A stretch of 64,000 bases of DNA from Saccopteryx bilineata (Eukaryota; Chordata; Mammalia; Chiroptera; Emballonuridae): assembly GCF_036850765.1 (NCBI RefSeq), contig NC_089493.1:168442140-168506139 (forward strand), read 5' to 3'. A program made the translations under genes and the position numbers. This document shows, piece after piece, positions 12,828-23,175 of the stretch (position 1 is its first letter; every line of letters begins with the position of its first letter). The notes beneath the pieces are model-generated. The model saw nothing but the letters and a program-made list of their open reading frames with translations, ran no database searches and was not told where the DNA came from.

Positions 12828-13479
12828 AAGACATTCTCTCTTAGTGCTTTTAGTTCTCTTAGTGCAGAGGAAGCATATGGAGGCTTTCTCCACCTTCCTC
12901 ACTTTCCTCATGGTAACAAGATTCCACCTTATTGTGGTATCCTCTTACCATGCCACCATCTGGCCTTTATGACCATGAGAGTGCTCTTAAGCCCTGGGCC
13001 TTCTTGGTTGGGCCCTATAGTCACGTAATCCTGGAGGGCGTAGTTTATTAACTTCATTTCAGAATTCATTCTATTTGGCTCATTTACCCAAACCAGACAG
13101 AGATTAATGGCCTGGCCTCAGAGGATCAGGTGGCTCATATTTCTGGTGCCTTTGGCTCATTGATCACACCTCTCCAATTTGGGAAATTCTTGGGTGTTCT
13201 TGGCAGAGGTCTCCTGAGACCCAGGAAACCTGGAAGAAAAGTAATTTGATCCAAACTCAACCTAATTAAGAAGGGCCAAAAGCCTTGTATTTTGCTATTT
13301 CTTCTGGATTTTGCTATTTATAAATAGGAGCAAGTGTCTCTGGGATAGAATATTTGAATTTAATAGAAGAGATGGCTGGAAAAAAAAAACTTGCCAAAAT
13401 ATGTTCTTTCTCTCTGTACTTCTGTTACCCAACTTTCCAAGGTTAGTGAATGCCGTTCACCATGGATCACTGATCCCAG

Positions 13480-13955
13480 CTATTATGAGGCTACCCATTT
13501 TCCTAACGGTCACAAAGCCCTATAGGATCACATCACTGCCCCTTCACCCCATCCTTACCTCCTGCCTTGTACTGATTGCCAACCACACTGGCTTTCCTCC
13601 TTCCAAAAGGGCATGCCTTTCCCAACTCAAAGACCTGCACCTGCTGTTGGCATTGGGCCCGCACATCTTCCCGAGAAGGTCCTCTCTCAGCATTCAGGTC
13701 TCATGCAAGTGTCACCTCTTCAGAGAAGATATTCCCCACCTCAGGTCCACAGTAGACCTTTATTTTCTTCACTGTACTTACCAGTATTTGAATGTCTTAT
13801 CTGTGTGTCTGTTTACTCATTTTCTTCCCTAGTAGGCAAGTTCCAAGAAGCAGAGATCATAGCTATAGTGTTCGTCTGTATCCCTAGCTCTAGAACATTG
13901 CCTGGCTGTTATGAGCACACAGTAAATACTTGTTAACTACATGAATGAATAAACA
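13480..13955 (+). mobile_element. LINE-2 3' end
   Basis: Sense L2 order: 'tgccttgtactgattgcc', 'aaagacctgcacctgctgtt', 'agtgtcacctcttcagagaa', 'tagaacattgcctggctgtt', ending in the typical 'acatgaatgaataaac' repeat. The long + strand frame here is decayed LINE sequence, not a gene. Confidence 0.75.
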
Positions 13956-14275
13956 AATTAATGAATTACAAGTAACTTTAGATATTACCCATTTAGGAGG
14001 TCTTCAAACTTTTCAAAGCCAGCATCCCCTATTTTGGTAGTCACATTAATAAAGCCAATACAAGCAAAGGGAAGGAGGGCATTTGGATACTTGGGGCCTT
14101 AGCTTTTCTCCCCAAACCTCTGGCAGTCCTGTGTATGCTGTGGAGTTTGATTTGCAAAGCATGATCTAGTCCAGATTCTCTACTTGTACTGATGGCAGAG
14201 CTGCTGCAGAGGGAGAACGGGCAACCATGTTCCCTTGGCACAGAAAGAGTATCTTTTCCAAGGAGTATAAGCTTT

Positions 14276-14647
14276 TTTTTTTTTTTTTGTATTTTTCTGA
14301 AGTTGGAAACGGGGAAGCAGTCAGACAGACTCCCGCATGCGCCCGACTGGGATCCACCCAGCATGCCCACCAGGGGGCGATGCTCTGCCCATCTGGGGCG
14401 TCGCTCTGTTGCATCCAGAGCCATTCTAGCGCCTGAGGCAGAGGCCATAGAGCCATCCTCAGCACCCGGGCCAACTTTGCTCCAATGGAGCCTTGGCTGC
14501 GGGAGGGGAAGAGAGAGACAGAGGAAGGAGAGGGGGCGGGGTGGAGAAGCAGATAGGCGCTTCTCTTGTGTGCCCTGGCTGGGAATCGAACCCAGGACTC
14601 CTGCATGCCAGGCCGACACTCTACCACTGAGCCAACCAGCCAGGGCC
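14276..14647 (-). mobile_element. Rhin-type tRNA-derived SINE
   Basis: Poly(T) at 14274 is followed by the complement of the tail (ctgaagttggaaacggg), the core and the tRNA-like head ending 'gccaaccagccagggcc'. The direct repeat ccaaggaRtataagcttt flanks it (about 14258-14275 and 14648-14665). It keeps a single 'cccaccagggggcgatgctc' unit. Long frames read through it in several frames and are not genes. Confidence 0.95.
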
Positions 14648-14736
14648 CCAAGGAATATAAGCTTTTGAAATACACGTTAACTAATCAGAAGAACGGAATA
14701 TTTTTAGAGGGAGAATAACACCTTAATTAAGGTTCA

Positions 14737-14857
14737 GCCTGACCTGTGGAGGCGCAGTGGATAAAGCGTTGACCTGGAACACTGAGGTCGCCGTTTCGAA
14801 ACCCTTGGCTTGCCTGGTCAGGGCACATATGGGAGTTGATGCTTCCTGCTCCTCCTC

Positions 14858-14909
<52 letters not shown>

Positions 14910-14942
14910 CCCTCCTTCTCCTAAGATGAGTAAGTAAAAAAT
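14737..14942 (+). mobile_element. Short tRNA-derived SINE with (CT)n body
   Basis: The head 'gcctgacctgtggaggcgca' and the 'gggcacatatgggagttgat' block lead into a (CT) run (14864-14907) and an A-rich end. The duplication ttaaggttca lies at 14727-14736 and 14943-14952. Confidence 0.9.
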
Positions 14943-14998
14943 TTAAGGTTCAAAGTTAAAGTTAGTATTTCTATTATCAAATCAACTGCAAATGTTCA

Positions 14999-15079
14999 TT
15001 GGGTTTAGCTCATGGGCTGTACAAAAGCAGGTGGTGAGCTGGATTTGGCCTATGGGCCATAATTTGCCAACCCCTGATA
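14999..15079 (+). mobile_element. hAT (Charlie-like) element, 3' end fragment
   Basis: It contains 'gggctgtacaaaagcaggtg', 'ggatttggcctatgggccat' and the terminal 'aatttgccaacccctg', which is the right end of an old hAT family. The left end is not visible next to it. Confidence 0.65.
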
Positions 15080-15406
15080 TGCTGACATTATTTAATAACA
15101 TAAAACCTCTGCTTTAGAAAAATATCATAGTGCCTACATTTCTCTGGTGATTATGAGAATATAGGCATGAAAAACAGAAGGTGAAGCTGGTCATAATAAC
15201 TTAAAAAAAAGATTTTCAAAGTAATTCTGATGACCACTGTTGGCTGAGAACTGCTTGTTTAACCCTTACAGGAACCGAGCCAGGAAAGGAGAGCCACAGA
15301 CTCAAAGGGGTTTTTACTGGCCAGGGATGTAAGACCCGTATCTTGAAAAAATTATTATATTTTGAATTTTATCAAAAACGTTTATGGAAGTGTGCTTTCT
15401 TTCTTG

Positions 15407-15687
15407 TTGTGAAAGTAATAAACTCTTCTTATAAAATTCAAATTTACAAAAGTCTGTAAGGTAAAAAGAATTGATCTGCAGTGTTAAAGCTTAACGGTTG
15501 CTAATGTGTATTTGTCCTGAATTTCCCACTTACTAACTGTGAGAAGCCTTGGTTAACGTCTCTAAATCTTGGATTCTCCATTTGTAAAACAAATGGAGAA
15601 TAACAGTTCCTACCCAGCAGAATTGTTTTGTGGATAATTTGAGATAATTCATGTGAATTGCTTAGCACGTTGCCTGTTGCACAGTTA
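15407..15687 (+). repeat. Direct duplication, copy 1 (with MIR)
   Basis: From 'ttgtgaaagtaataaactc' to 'gcacgttgcctgttgcacag', this block is identical by eye to 15871-16149, except for a short patch at 15591-15600. The first 90 bp resemble an antisense L1 start. From about 15500 on it is a sense MIR ('cccacttactaactgtgaga', 'ggataatttgagataattca'). The patch forms the hairpin annotated separately. Confidence 0.95.
15573..15601. repeat. Perfect 13-bp hairpin replacing MIR sequence
   Basis: The arms are attctccatttgt (15573-15585) and acaaatggagaat (15589-15601), with loop aaa. In copy 2 the same place reads aaaacagtgataataac, which is closer to MIR, so copy 1 appears to carry the derived state. 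Confidence 0.95.
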
Positions 15688-15712
15688 TGTAGGTACACAA
15701 GTACCTACATAA
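15685..15712. repeat. Perfect 12-bp hairpin at the duplication breakpoint
   Basis: The arms are ttatgtaggtac (15685-15696) and gtacctacataa (15701-15712), with loop acaa. It begins exactly where copy 1 stops matching copy 2. Confidence 0.95.
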
Positions 15713-15732
15713 TATCATTGATTTTTTTTGCC

Positions 15733-15795
15733 TCCTGGCCTGCAAAGCCTGCACCATTTACTGTTTGGCTCTTTACAGAAAAAGCTTGCTGACTC
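15733..15795 (-). mobile_element. hAT (Charlie-like) end fragment
   Basis: It contains 'ggcctgcaaagcctgcacca', 'tttactgtttggctctttac' and 'agaaaaagcttgctgac', the complement of the left end of an old hAT family. It lies in the spacer between the two duplicated copies. Confidence 0.65.
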
Positions 15796-15870
15796 TTGCA
15801 ATGTGTCATTGTCAGTTTTACGGGGAGCACTTTTGCTTTTACGATTTCTATAAGACATTTAAGTCTTCTA

Positions 15871-16149
15871 TTGTGAAAGTAATAAACTCTTCTTATAAAA
15901 TTCAAATTTACAAAAGTCTGTAAGGTAAAAAGAATTGATCTGCAGTGTTAAAGCTTAACGGTTGCTAATGTGTATTTGTCCTGAATTTCCCACTTACTAA
16001 CTGTGAGAAGCCTTGGTTAACGTCTCTAAATCTTGGATTCTCCATTTGTAAAACAGTGATAATAACAGTTCCTACCCAGCAGAATTGTTTTGTGGATAAT
16101 TTGAGATAATTCATGTGAATTGCTTAGCACGTTGCCTGTTGCACAGTTA
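15871..16149 (+). repeat. Direct duplication, copy 2 (with MIR)
   Basis: This copy is offset by 464 bp from copy 1 at its start and by 462 bp at its end, because the patch in copy 1 is 2 bp longer. It carries the MIR-like 'gtaaaacagtgataataac', taken as ancestral. Beyond it the sequence continues 'aatgcttaatgatttctaac' like a MIR tail, so this copy is probably the original locus. Confidence 0.95.
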
Positions 16150-16481
16150 ATGCTTAATGATTTCTAACTTATTTAAATTGAGTTCTCCTTTATAGCTTTA
16201 TATACACACATAGTTTGTTTTTTAAAGAAGGAATATGGTATTTTCTCATTTTTTTACAGCCAAGTTCCACAGATGATTCTGATGTACACACACTTGAGAA
16301 CAGTTGAAGTAAATACCGGGAACTAGAAAATTATAGAAGGGATTCATATTTGAAGGCTGACTAGAAATTACCTTTCATCTTATAGCTTAAACTAGGGAAA
16401 GGGTGAAGGTAATGGTTTTCTCTGGTGAACCTGTAGAGTGGTATAAAATGCACATAGTAAATGTTTATTTTTATTTTTCAG

Positions 16482-16518
16482 GTCTACAACTCGAACAAAG
16501 ACAATCAGAGCGAAGGAA
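16482..16518 (+). CDS. ARHGAP26: ARHGAP26 (GRAF1) exon, linker between PH and RhoGAP domains
   Basis: This 37-nt exon has acceptor ttttcag at 16475-16481 and donor gtaagt from 16519. Read from its first base it gives 12 codons, VYNSNKDNQSEG, plus one base that completes a Thr codon with the next exon. In the GRAF family this hydrophilic stretch joins the PH domain to the RhoGAP domain. GRAF1 is a Rho GTPase-activating protein with BAR, PH, RhoGAP and SH3 domains that acts on RhoA and Cdc42 at membranes and focal adhesions. VYNSNKD followed by AQLDSIGF fits GRAF1 better than ARHGAP10, ARHGAP42 or OPHN1 as I remember them. The exon length is not a multiple of three, so skipping it would shift the frame. 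Gene identity is strong from the four exons together; this small exon alone would be weak. Confidence 0.9.
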
Positions 16519-17540
16519 GTAAGTGTGGTCTTTGAACATTTTCTATAGTTGGGTTGGGACTGGGCTTTGAGAAGTTGCCACTCCAGGAAAGAGCCACCAG
16601 GAGGTGCTGTGGGCATGTTGGGTCTGCCCCATTTCCCCCAGTGCTGCCTGGGAGGCTTCCACCCTGACATACCACATCCCTGACTCCAGGCCACTCAGTG
16701 AGCCTCACTGGCAAGGCTTTAATGACACCTTGCATTATATAACCCTTCACACTTTACAGAACATTTTTTCATGTACATTCTCTCAGTTAACCCAAGGTCG
16801 TCTTAAGAATATATCTCCAATTCTGTCTAAAAGTCACCTAATCCAGTACTACCCAGCTCCCCAAGAGCCCTGTCCTATGAGAATGCCAGAATTGACTTTG
16901 CCTCCTACACAGTATTGCTCAGAGGACTTGAGAGGCAATAACTACCTTAGTGATCGCTTAGTGTTCTTTGTTGCCTCTTTGGGGAGGAAGAGTGGAGATA
17001 GCAAGCTCTGTAATAATCTTCCTCTTTGATGGGAGTGACCCTGGGCAGGCAGCCTCTGTAAAATAGACTGGACATTCCCCCTGCTGTTGGCTCTGAGCAC
17101 TCTGGCTAATCATGATTTCCAAGGGCACCTGTAAAGATGAGGGAATTAAAATAAAACTGCTACTGCTAGAGTGTTTGTGCTGATTATCTCCTTGGTGCAC
17201 AGGAGAAAAACAAATTCCTTCCAGGTTGCTATAAGAGTACAAAGGAAATCCTGTCCTCTTGCCTCAGATTTGCTTTGTAAAATCTACTTGGAAAAAAGTT
17301 CAGTGGTAGCCTTACCATGAATTCCAGTCCTGTCAGAAAACTCAGTAAAACAGTGACTCTCCATGTAGACAAAAGAATAAGGTATTGTGTGTGAAATTCA
17401 TTATGGGACAGAAGTTTTTCCCCTTCTTCCCTCCCTTCCTCCCTCCCTTCCCAAAAAACAAAATTTACCCATAGTTTTATAATGGTGGCTTTTGGTAGGT
17501 TAAGAACAGCCTTTGGGTTTTTTTCCCCCCTTAATTCAAC

Positions 17541-17825
17541 AAAGGTAATTTTTTTTTAAATTCAGACAATTAATTTTAACAGAGTGATATTGATCAATTA
17601 GAGTACATAGATTCAGAGAAAACATCTCCAGATCATTTTGACATTTGATTATGTTGTATACCCATCATCCAAAGTCAAATTGTCCTCCGTCACCTTTTAT
17701 TTGGTTTTCTTTATGCCCCTCCCCTCCCCCTACCTCCTCCCTCTCCTCCTTTCCCTCCCCCTTGTAACCACTGCACTCTTATCTCTGTCCATGAGCCTCA
17801 GTTTTGTGTCAGCAAGGGTAAATTT
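17541..17825. repeat. Probable interspersed repeat, family unknown
   Basis: An AT-rich start ('gagtgatattgatcaattag', 'ttttgacatttgattatgtt') is followed by a C/T-rich block and 'ctctgtccatgagcctcag'. I recognise the phrase order as something dispersed in bat DNA but cannot name the family, and there is no second copy in the window to confirm it. Confidence 0.35.
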
Positions 17826-18529
17826 TGTCAAGTAAATATTCAAGGAAACAAGTCATGTTTTCCCTTCCCTGTTAGCTGGTATTGTTTTAGAGCATTTGAA
17901 ATCAATTCTGGCTAACTTGGGCTAAAATAACAATAGCAAAGACAGTAATAATCAAGAAGGAATACAGCAGGCTGTAGGGTAACTCACAGTAAGGTAGGAA
18001 GAGCTGAAGTACCAGGCTCAGCATCTCTGGAGGCCTAGGAACCAATGAAAAAGGGTCCCTTGCATGATATTTACAGGATGATAAAACTCAACTCTTTTTA
18101 GTTCTAGCCTCACTCTTTTGAAAATTCAGATTCCAAGGAAAGATAACATCACTGTGGTCTAGCTTGGGCCCTGCTAGGGTAAAACAGGACTCCTTGACTG
18201 ACAGTTTCAAGGGTACTGTATAAAATGGGAGCAGAGTAGTTTTGCCAGAGAGAAATCAGGGAACCCGTTAGGACAAAACAGGCTAAATGCCAAGTAGGCC
18301 AAAGTAACAGATGGCTATACCATGCCCCAGCCTGGGACTACTTCTAAGGCCCCAGTAACAGTGGTGGGGTGGGTGAGAGGCATATGAATAGAGACCCTCA
18401 ACCCGAAATTTCCTTGTAACTGATCTTATGAACCAGCTTGTCTCTGCTGGAGATGAGTACTGATAGATTTGAAAGATGACCCTGATTCTATCGGTAGGCA
18501 TTGTCAGCTAGTTCTATCCTTCTGTAAGG

Positions 18530-18745
18530 CCTTTTAGGAATATATATTGAAAGCCTTTAAAAAGTGATTATGCTTTGACCCAATTTGTCCCAAAGAAACA
18601 GACTAGAGTTCAAAGATGCTTGTGCCTCAAAGGAGTTCACTGGAACTTTGGTAATAATAGCAAAGAATTGGAGACAGTTTAAATGTCTAATGTGAAATTA
18701 AAATTGTCATACGGTACTATGTAGCTTTTAAGAACAAGAGAGATC

Positions 18746-18778
<33 letters not shown>

Positions 18779-18885
18779 ATACACATTATATAACATACAC
18801 AGTACTCAGTGTACTCTTAGTTGAATTTTTAAAAAATCATGTTATAGAACAATATATTCAGTAAAATAAATTATTTGATTTCACC
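18530..18885 (+). mobile_element. L1 3' fragment with (TA)n
   Basis: It has the sense-strand L1 phrases 'tgctttgacccaatttgtcc', 'ggtaataatagcaaagaatt', 'ggagacagtttaaatgtcta' and 'atacggtactatgtagc', interrupted by a (TA) run at about 18747-18772. Confidence 0.6.
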
Positions 18886-18890
18886 TGGAT

Positions 18891-19758
18891 CAGCAGTTTT
18901 CAACCTTTTTCATCTCATGGCACATATAAACTGATTACTAAAATTTTGTGGCACCCCTAGAAATATATTTTTTGCTGATCTGACAAAAATAGGTTCAATT
19001 TTTTATTGATTTACCCCCCCCCCAAATAGTAATTACTTATCCTTTTTGCTCCGAAGTGACTTTTTTTTTTTTTTTTTTCTGAAGCCGGAAACGGGAAGAG
19101 ACAGTCAGACAGACTCCCACATGCGCCCGACCGGGATCCACCCCGCACGCCCACCAGGGGCGACGCTCTGCCCCTCCGGGGCGTTGCTGTGCCGCGACCA
19201 GAGCCACTCTAGCGCCTGGGGCAGAGGCCAAGGAGCCATCCCCAGCGCCCGGGCCATCTTTGCTCCAATGGAGCCTTGGCTGCGGGAGGGGAAGAGAGAA
19301 ACAGAGAGGAAGGAGGGAGGGGGATGGAGAAGCAAATGGGCGCTTCTCCTATGTGCCCTGGCCGGGAATCGAACCCCGGTCCCTGCACACCAGGCCGACG
19401 CTCTACCGCTGAGCCAACCGGCCAGGGCCCAAAGTGACTTTTTAAAAGTTATGTGCCTATACTTGTATATAAGGATTTCTGGTACCAAAGAATTAACCAA
19501 TCACACTCAACCTTGTTATGCAATATGACCTATAAGATGCAACTCTATTATATGATCTGTATATTTATGGTTCAGGGTAGGGTATTCATACCAGATAGTT
19601 GTTGTTGTGTTGGCTGTTATCATTTTTTTGACAATCTAAGGGGAAAGAGGTCAGTGCCTCTTACCTCTTTAGGTTATTTAGGGCAATAACTTAAATAGTT
19701 ATTGCATGTTTTAAAAATTCTTGCAGCATACTTGTGACACACTGGTTGAAAATCACTG
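18891..19758 (+). mobile_element. hAT element carrying a nested SINE
   Basis: The left end is 'cagcagttttcaaccttttt' and the right end 'cactggttgaaaatcactg', an imperfect inverted pair. The flanking 8-mers acctggat and gtctagat match at 5 of 8, a worn target-site duplication. The SINE at 19061-19430 splits it; without the SINE the element is about 500 bp. Confidence 0.65.
19061..19430 (-). mobile_element. Rhin-type tRNA-derived SINE, well preserved
   Basis: Poly(T) and 'ctgaagccggaaacgggaag' start the copy, and the tRNA-like head ends in 'gccaaccggccagggccc'. The duplication (g/a)aagtgactttt lies at 19053-19064 and from 19431. It is inserted into the hAT element at 18891-19758 and is therefore younger than it. 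Confidence 0.95.
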
Positions 19759-19911
19759 GTCTAGATATATTGATAGAAAAGGTCTGGAAATACATTTTTC
19801 ATTCAAGTTTTCATCAGTATGAAGAGTGGATTATTGTGAGAGACTGACTTTCTTTTTTAAATACCTCTCTACACTTTGCATTGCCTATAGCCAGCATATA
19901 TTTTATAATAG

Positions 19912-20105
19912 TAGCTATTAATAGATAGCATTTATTGACCATTTACTATGTTTCAGGATATTTTATGCATTTTAGCTCATTTAACGCTTGCAACACTCTA
20001 TGACGTAAGTGCTTCTGACCCACTTTTGTAAATTGGGAAATTGAGGCTAGTAAACTCAAAGGACACAATTTAATCTTAGTGCTAAGTCTAACGACTGGAC
20101 GGTTA
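19912..20105 (-). mobile_element. MIR SINE relic
   Basis: Antisense MIR: 'gcatttattgaccatttact', 'tttagctcatttaacgcttg', 'ttgtaaattgggaaattgag'. Confidence 0.75.
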
Positions 20106-20727
20106 ACCACAAGGATATTCTGCATCCCTGGGAAAAGAAGAATACAGAAAGTTCCATTTTGGAAAGCATAGCCACTTGCCGCATTCTGCTTCCGGCATCC
20201 AGTTTTTCAGAGTGCAGAGAGTTGGCTCCTTTGAGCTGTAATGATTCTTCAGTTATTTGCCCTTTCATTTAGCAAGCAGGAGAGAAAAAAGATTGGTTAA
20301 AACATATGGGCCACTTTTCCAGGAGTTTAGATAGAAATTATTTTTGTCTGGTGTTGAGATACATATTCTGATCACCGAATTCCAAGGTGGCCAACCCAGA
20401 GTGGTGTTCTTGGTTGGTGCCTCCACCTCCCCTGGCATTAGGACCCCTTTTCCTGTCATGCAATGCCTTAGCCGTCCCTCCAGTCCAGAGTGGTTGTATT
20501 TTTAGTATCTCCGAGAGCAGTAATTTGCATCTTCACCCCCCACACCCATCCTTAGGGCTCCTCTGCCACAGGTGACACTCTTGCCCAGAGTCTCAATTCT
20601 CCTGCAACTCTTTTTCTGTTTGTACTACCATCAAAATTCTTTTAAAGTTAAGAAGTCATTCTGATATGAATTGAAGAGTGGGGCATTGCTCTTGTACCTT
20701 TTATATCCAAACTGCAATTGTCTAGCC

Positions 20728-20939
20728 CCCTAATCGGCAAACTGCAGCTCACGAGCCACATGTGGCTCTTGGGCCCTTGAGTGTGGCTCTTCCACAAAAT
20801 ACCACATGTGGGCGCTACCTCGATACGGAATGTACCTACCTATATAGTTTAAGTTTTAAAATTTTGGTTCTCAAAAGAAATTTCAATCATTGTACTGTTG
20901 ATATTTGGCTCTGTTGACTAATCAGTTTGCCAACCACTG
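20728..20939. mobile_element. hAT miniature element
   Basis: The left end 'taatcggcaaactgcagctc' pairs with the right end 'cagtttgccaaccactg'. The flanking repeat gtctagc(c/a) lies at 20720-20727 and 20940-20947. Internal phrases are 'gagccacatgtggctcttgg' and 'atatttggctctgttgac'. There is no coding capacity. Confidence 0.75.
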
Positions 20940-21344
20940 GTCTAGCATTCTCTCTCTGGAAAATGTTTTGGTGGGAATTTGAATGTCAGCATTTTATCAC
21001 AGAGCTGGAATGGGCAGGTAGCAAAAGGAAATTTCTCTGGGGCACTTCTGAATTGGTTGCTTTCATCTTGAAATTTCTCTCAGGGCATACAGTGCCTCCC
21101 TATAGGATATAAGACTGAGCCATAAATGTCTGTCAACTGCTGGTATTTTCCAAATGATCCAATTGCCTGGGAGTGGATGGGAGCAGATAAATATAATATA
21201 TTTGCATTTCTTGCAAAGCCTTTTCCTGCCCCTTTTCTCTGTTTGAATCTCAGATTTGAGGGATTGAATTAATGTATTCCCCCATTGGTGGCACTTTATC
21301 ATCACAGGACCCTGCTCATTCATTTTCATTCCTATTTCATTCTT

Positions 21345-23175
21345 TTTTCAATTTCTATTCTTTTCCTCCCCTCTAGGCCACCATTCTAATGTGTACTTTT
21401 AAACTGCATTCTTGGACAGTGCATATCTTTTTATTTATTTGTATTTTTAAGTTGCATAAGGGGTTATATGTTTTGTTCAGGTTCTTTCTTTGCTCCCTCA
21501 GCATGGTGTCAGGAGCCATTCATATCCCTCTGTCTACTACTGGAGCATGGTGTACACTTCTGGAGTCTGCTGTACACTCCATGGTGTAGAACACTGTGTA
21601 TCTGTGTCTGCAGGGATGCCCTCCACCTGACCACACCTCCAGTTACTCACCACTACTAACGACACCCCAAGGAATATCTCTGCACATATCCCTCTGTGTG
21701 ACAACTTTTTTGGGTTAGATGCATGAGGGGAATTGCTGGTCAGTTAAAGGGGTATATATGCTGAATCTGAGGGTTGGCTCTCCAGTCCTTCTCCGGAGTG
21801 GTTGGTCCACAGTCCCACCTGCCCGCCATGCGGATTTCTCCATTCCTCCAGCTCTTGCCATTATTTAGCTTTCTACCTTTTTGGTTAGACTCATTGTTTT
21901 ATTTTGCATTTCTTTGGTAATGAATGATTTTGAGCATCTCTTTATATGCCTGTTTGCTGGATTTCCTCTTTTGTTTTTTTTCCTATTAATGTCCTTTGCC
22001 CATTTTTATATAGCAGTTGCCATTTTTTCTTAATGATTTGTAAAGTTCCTTCTGTATTCTCTCAATATTAATTCCTTGTTTTAGACATTTTAAATATTTC
22101 TTCCCATCATCTGTCTATTAATAATATTATGTGTGATAGTCTTCCTTAAGTATAAAGCCTTAACGTTATTAATATTCAAATTCATCATTGTTTTGTTTTG
22201 TATTCTGGTGGTTTATGTTTTTGTTTTTTTTTTTATTTGAGAGAGAGAGGAAGGGAAAGAGATGAGAAGCATCATCTCAGAGTTGGCATCCTTTTAGTTG
22301 TTCATTGATTGCTTTCTCATATGTGCCTTGACCAGGGGGCTCCAGCCAAGCCAGTGATCACTTCCTCAAGCCAGCAACCTTGGGCTTCAAGCCAGTGACC
22401 TTTGGGCTCAAGCCAGCGACCATAGGGACATGTCTATGATCCCACACTCAAGCTGGTGAGCCCATGCTCAAGCCCAATAAGCCTGCACACAAGCCAACGA
22501 CCTTGGGGTTTTGAACCTGGGTCAGCATCCCAGGCTGGCCACTGCACTACCGCTGGTCAGGCTGGTTTATGATTTTCAAGTTGAGTTTTAAAAAAGGCCT
22601 TTCAGATCCTTGTCACAAAGAGGTATACGTACTATTTTTTTTATTGGCTTCATGATTTTGTCTTTCACATTTAGGTTTCTAGTATGATATCTACCATTAT
22701 ATGTGGTGTTTCATGAAGACCCAGTTTTATTTTTATCCATATGAAGAGTCAGTTTTCCCAATAACATCTACTAAACTTTCCATTCTCTCCCACTTTGAGC
22801 TCTGATGCCCACTTTATTGTACATTAGGTTTGCATTTCTGAGCCCGGTCTCAGCTCTCTGTCTCCCAGTTCTATTTCTTCTCGTGCTCAGACCTCTCTGG
22901 TTTTTGTATGACTTTGAGGCAGGCCTAATATTTGGTAGCTTAAGTCTCCTATCTTTACTCTCCTTTTTTAAGGGTTACTCCACTTTATCCTTCTGTATGA
23001 ATTCTGGCATATGTGTGATAACTTCCTCAGACACTAAAATTTGTTATTTGGGATTGCATTGAATGGTATTGATGAATTTGGGAGGACATTGATACTTTCA
23101 TTGATATTAACTTATCTCCTCTAAGAGCTTTGAATGTCTTTGCATTTATTCAGACCACCTTTGTCATTTATTAGA
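21345..23175 (-). mobile_element. Antisense L1-type LINE fragment, interrupted by a SINE
   Basis: The complement carries L1 phrases; on the + strand they read 'gcatttctttggtaatgaat', 'gattttgagcatctctttat' and 'gtttcatgaagacccagttt'. HAL1 is an alternative to a standard L1. All frames are broken. A VES-like SINE interrupts it at 22221-22562. Confidence 0.65.
22221..22562 (-). mobile_element. VES-like tRNA-derived SINE
   Basis: A T-rich start, GA-rich body and 'tcatatgtgccttgaccagg' lead to repeated 'caagccagcgacc' units and the head 'cactgcactaccgctggtca'. The target-site duplication tggtttatg(t/a)ttt lies at 22208-22220 and 22563-22575. It splits the antisense L1. Confidence 0.9.

Larger units (their letters stand above)
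1..16481 (+). other. ARHGAP26: ARHGAP26 intron (3' part), upstream of the 37-nt exon
   Basis: This is non-coding sequence running to the acceptor AG at 16480-16481. It holds a mariner-like miniature element, an L1 3' fragment, several SINEs (2669, 5258, 12493, 14276, 14737), MIR and L2 relics, an intact hAT miniature element at 11044-11372 and the tandem duplication at 15407-16149. Stretches 1-900, 2990-5240, 5870-6590, 6750-8800, 9430-10420, 10630-11035, 11385-12300, 12840-13470 and 13960-14250 show no exon or repeat that I can name. I looked for the expected preceding exon, which should end in a PH-domain tail before the VYNSNKD segment, and did not find it. The intron assignment follows from the exon downstream. 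Confidence 0.8.

Noticed and set aside
13311..13832. 173-codon + strand open frame
   Set aside because: Most of it is L2 sequence (13480-13955); no splice or start context and no protein family recognised.
14041..14675. Overlapping open frames of 158-192 codons on both strands
   Set aside because: They coincide with the GC-rich SINE at 14276-14647, which is open in several frames; the same peptide patterns recur at 19061, 46467, 49864, 54585, 55150 and 62385.
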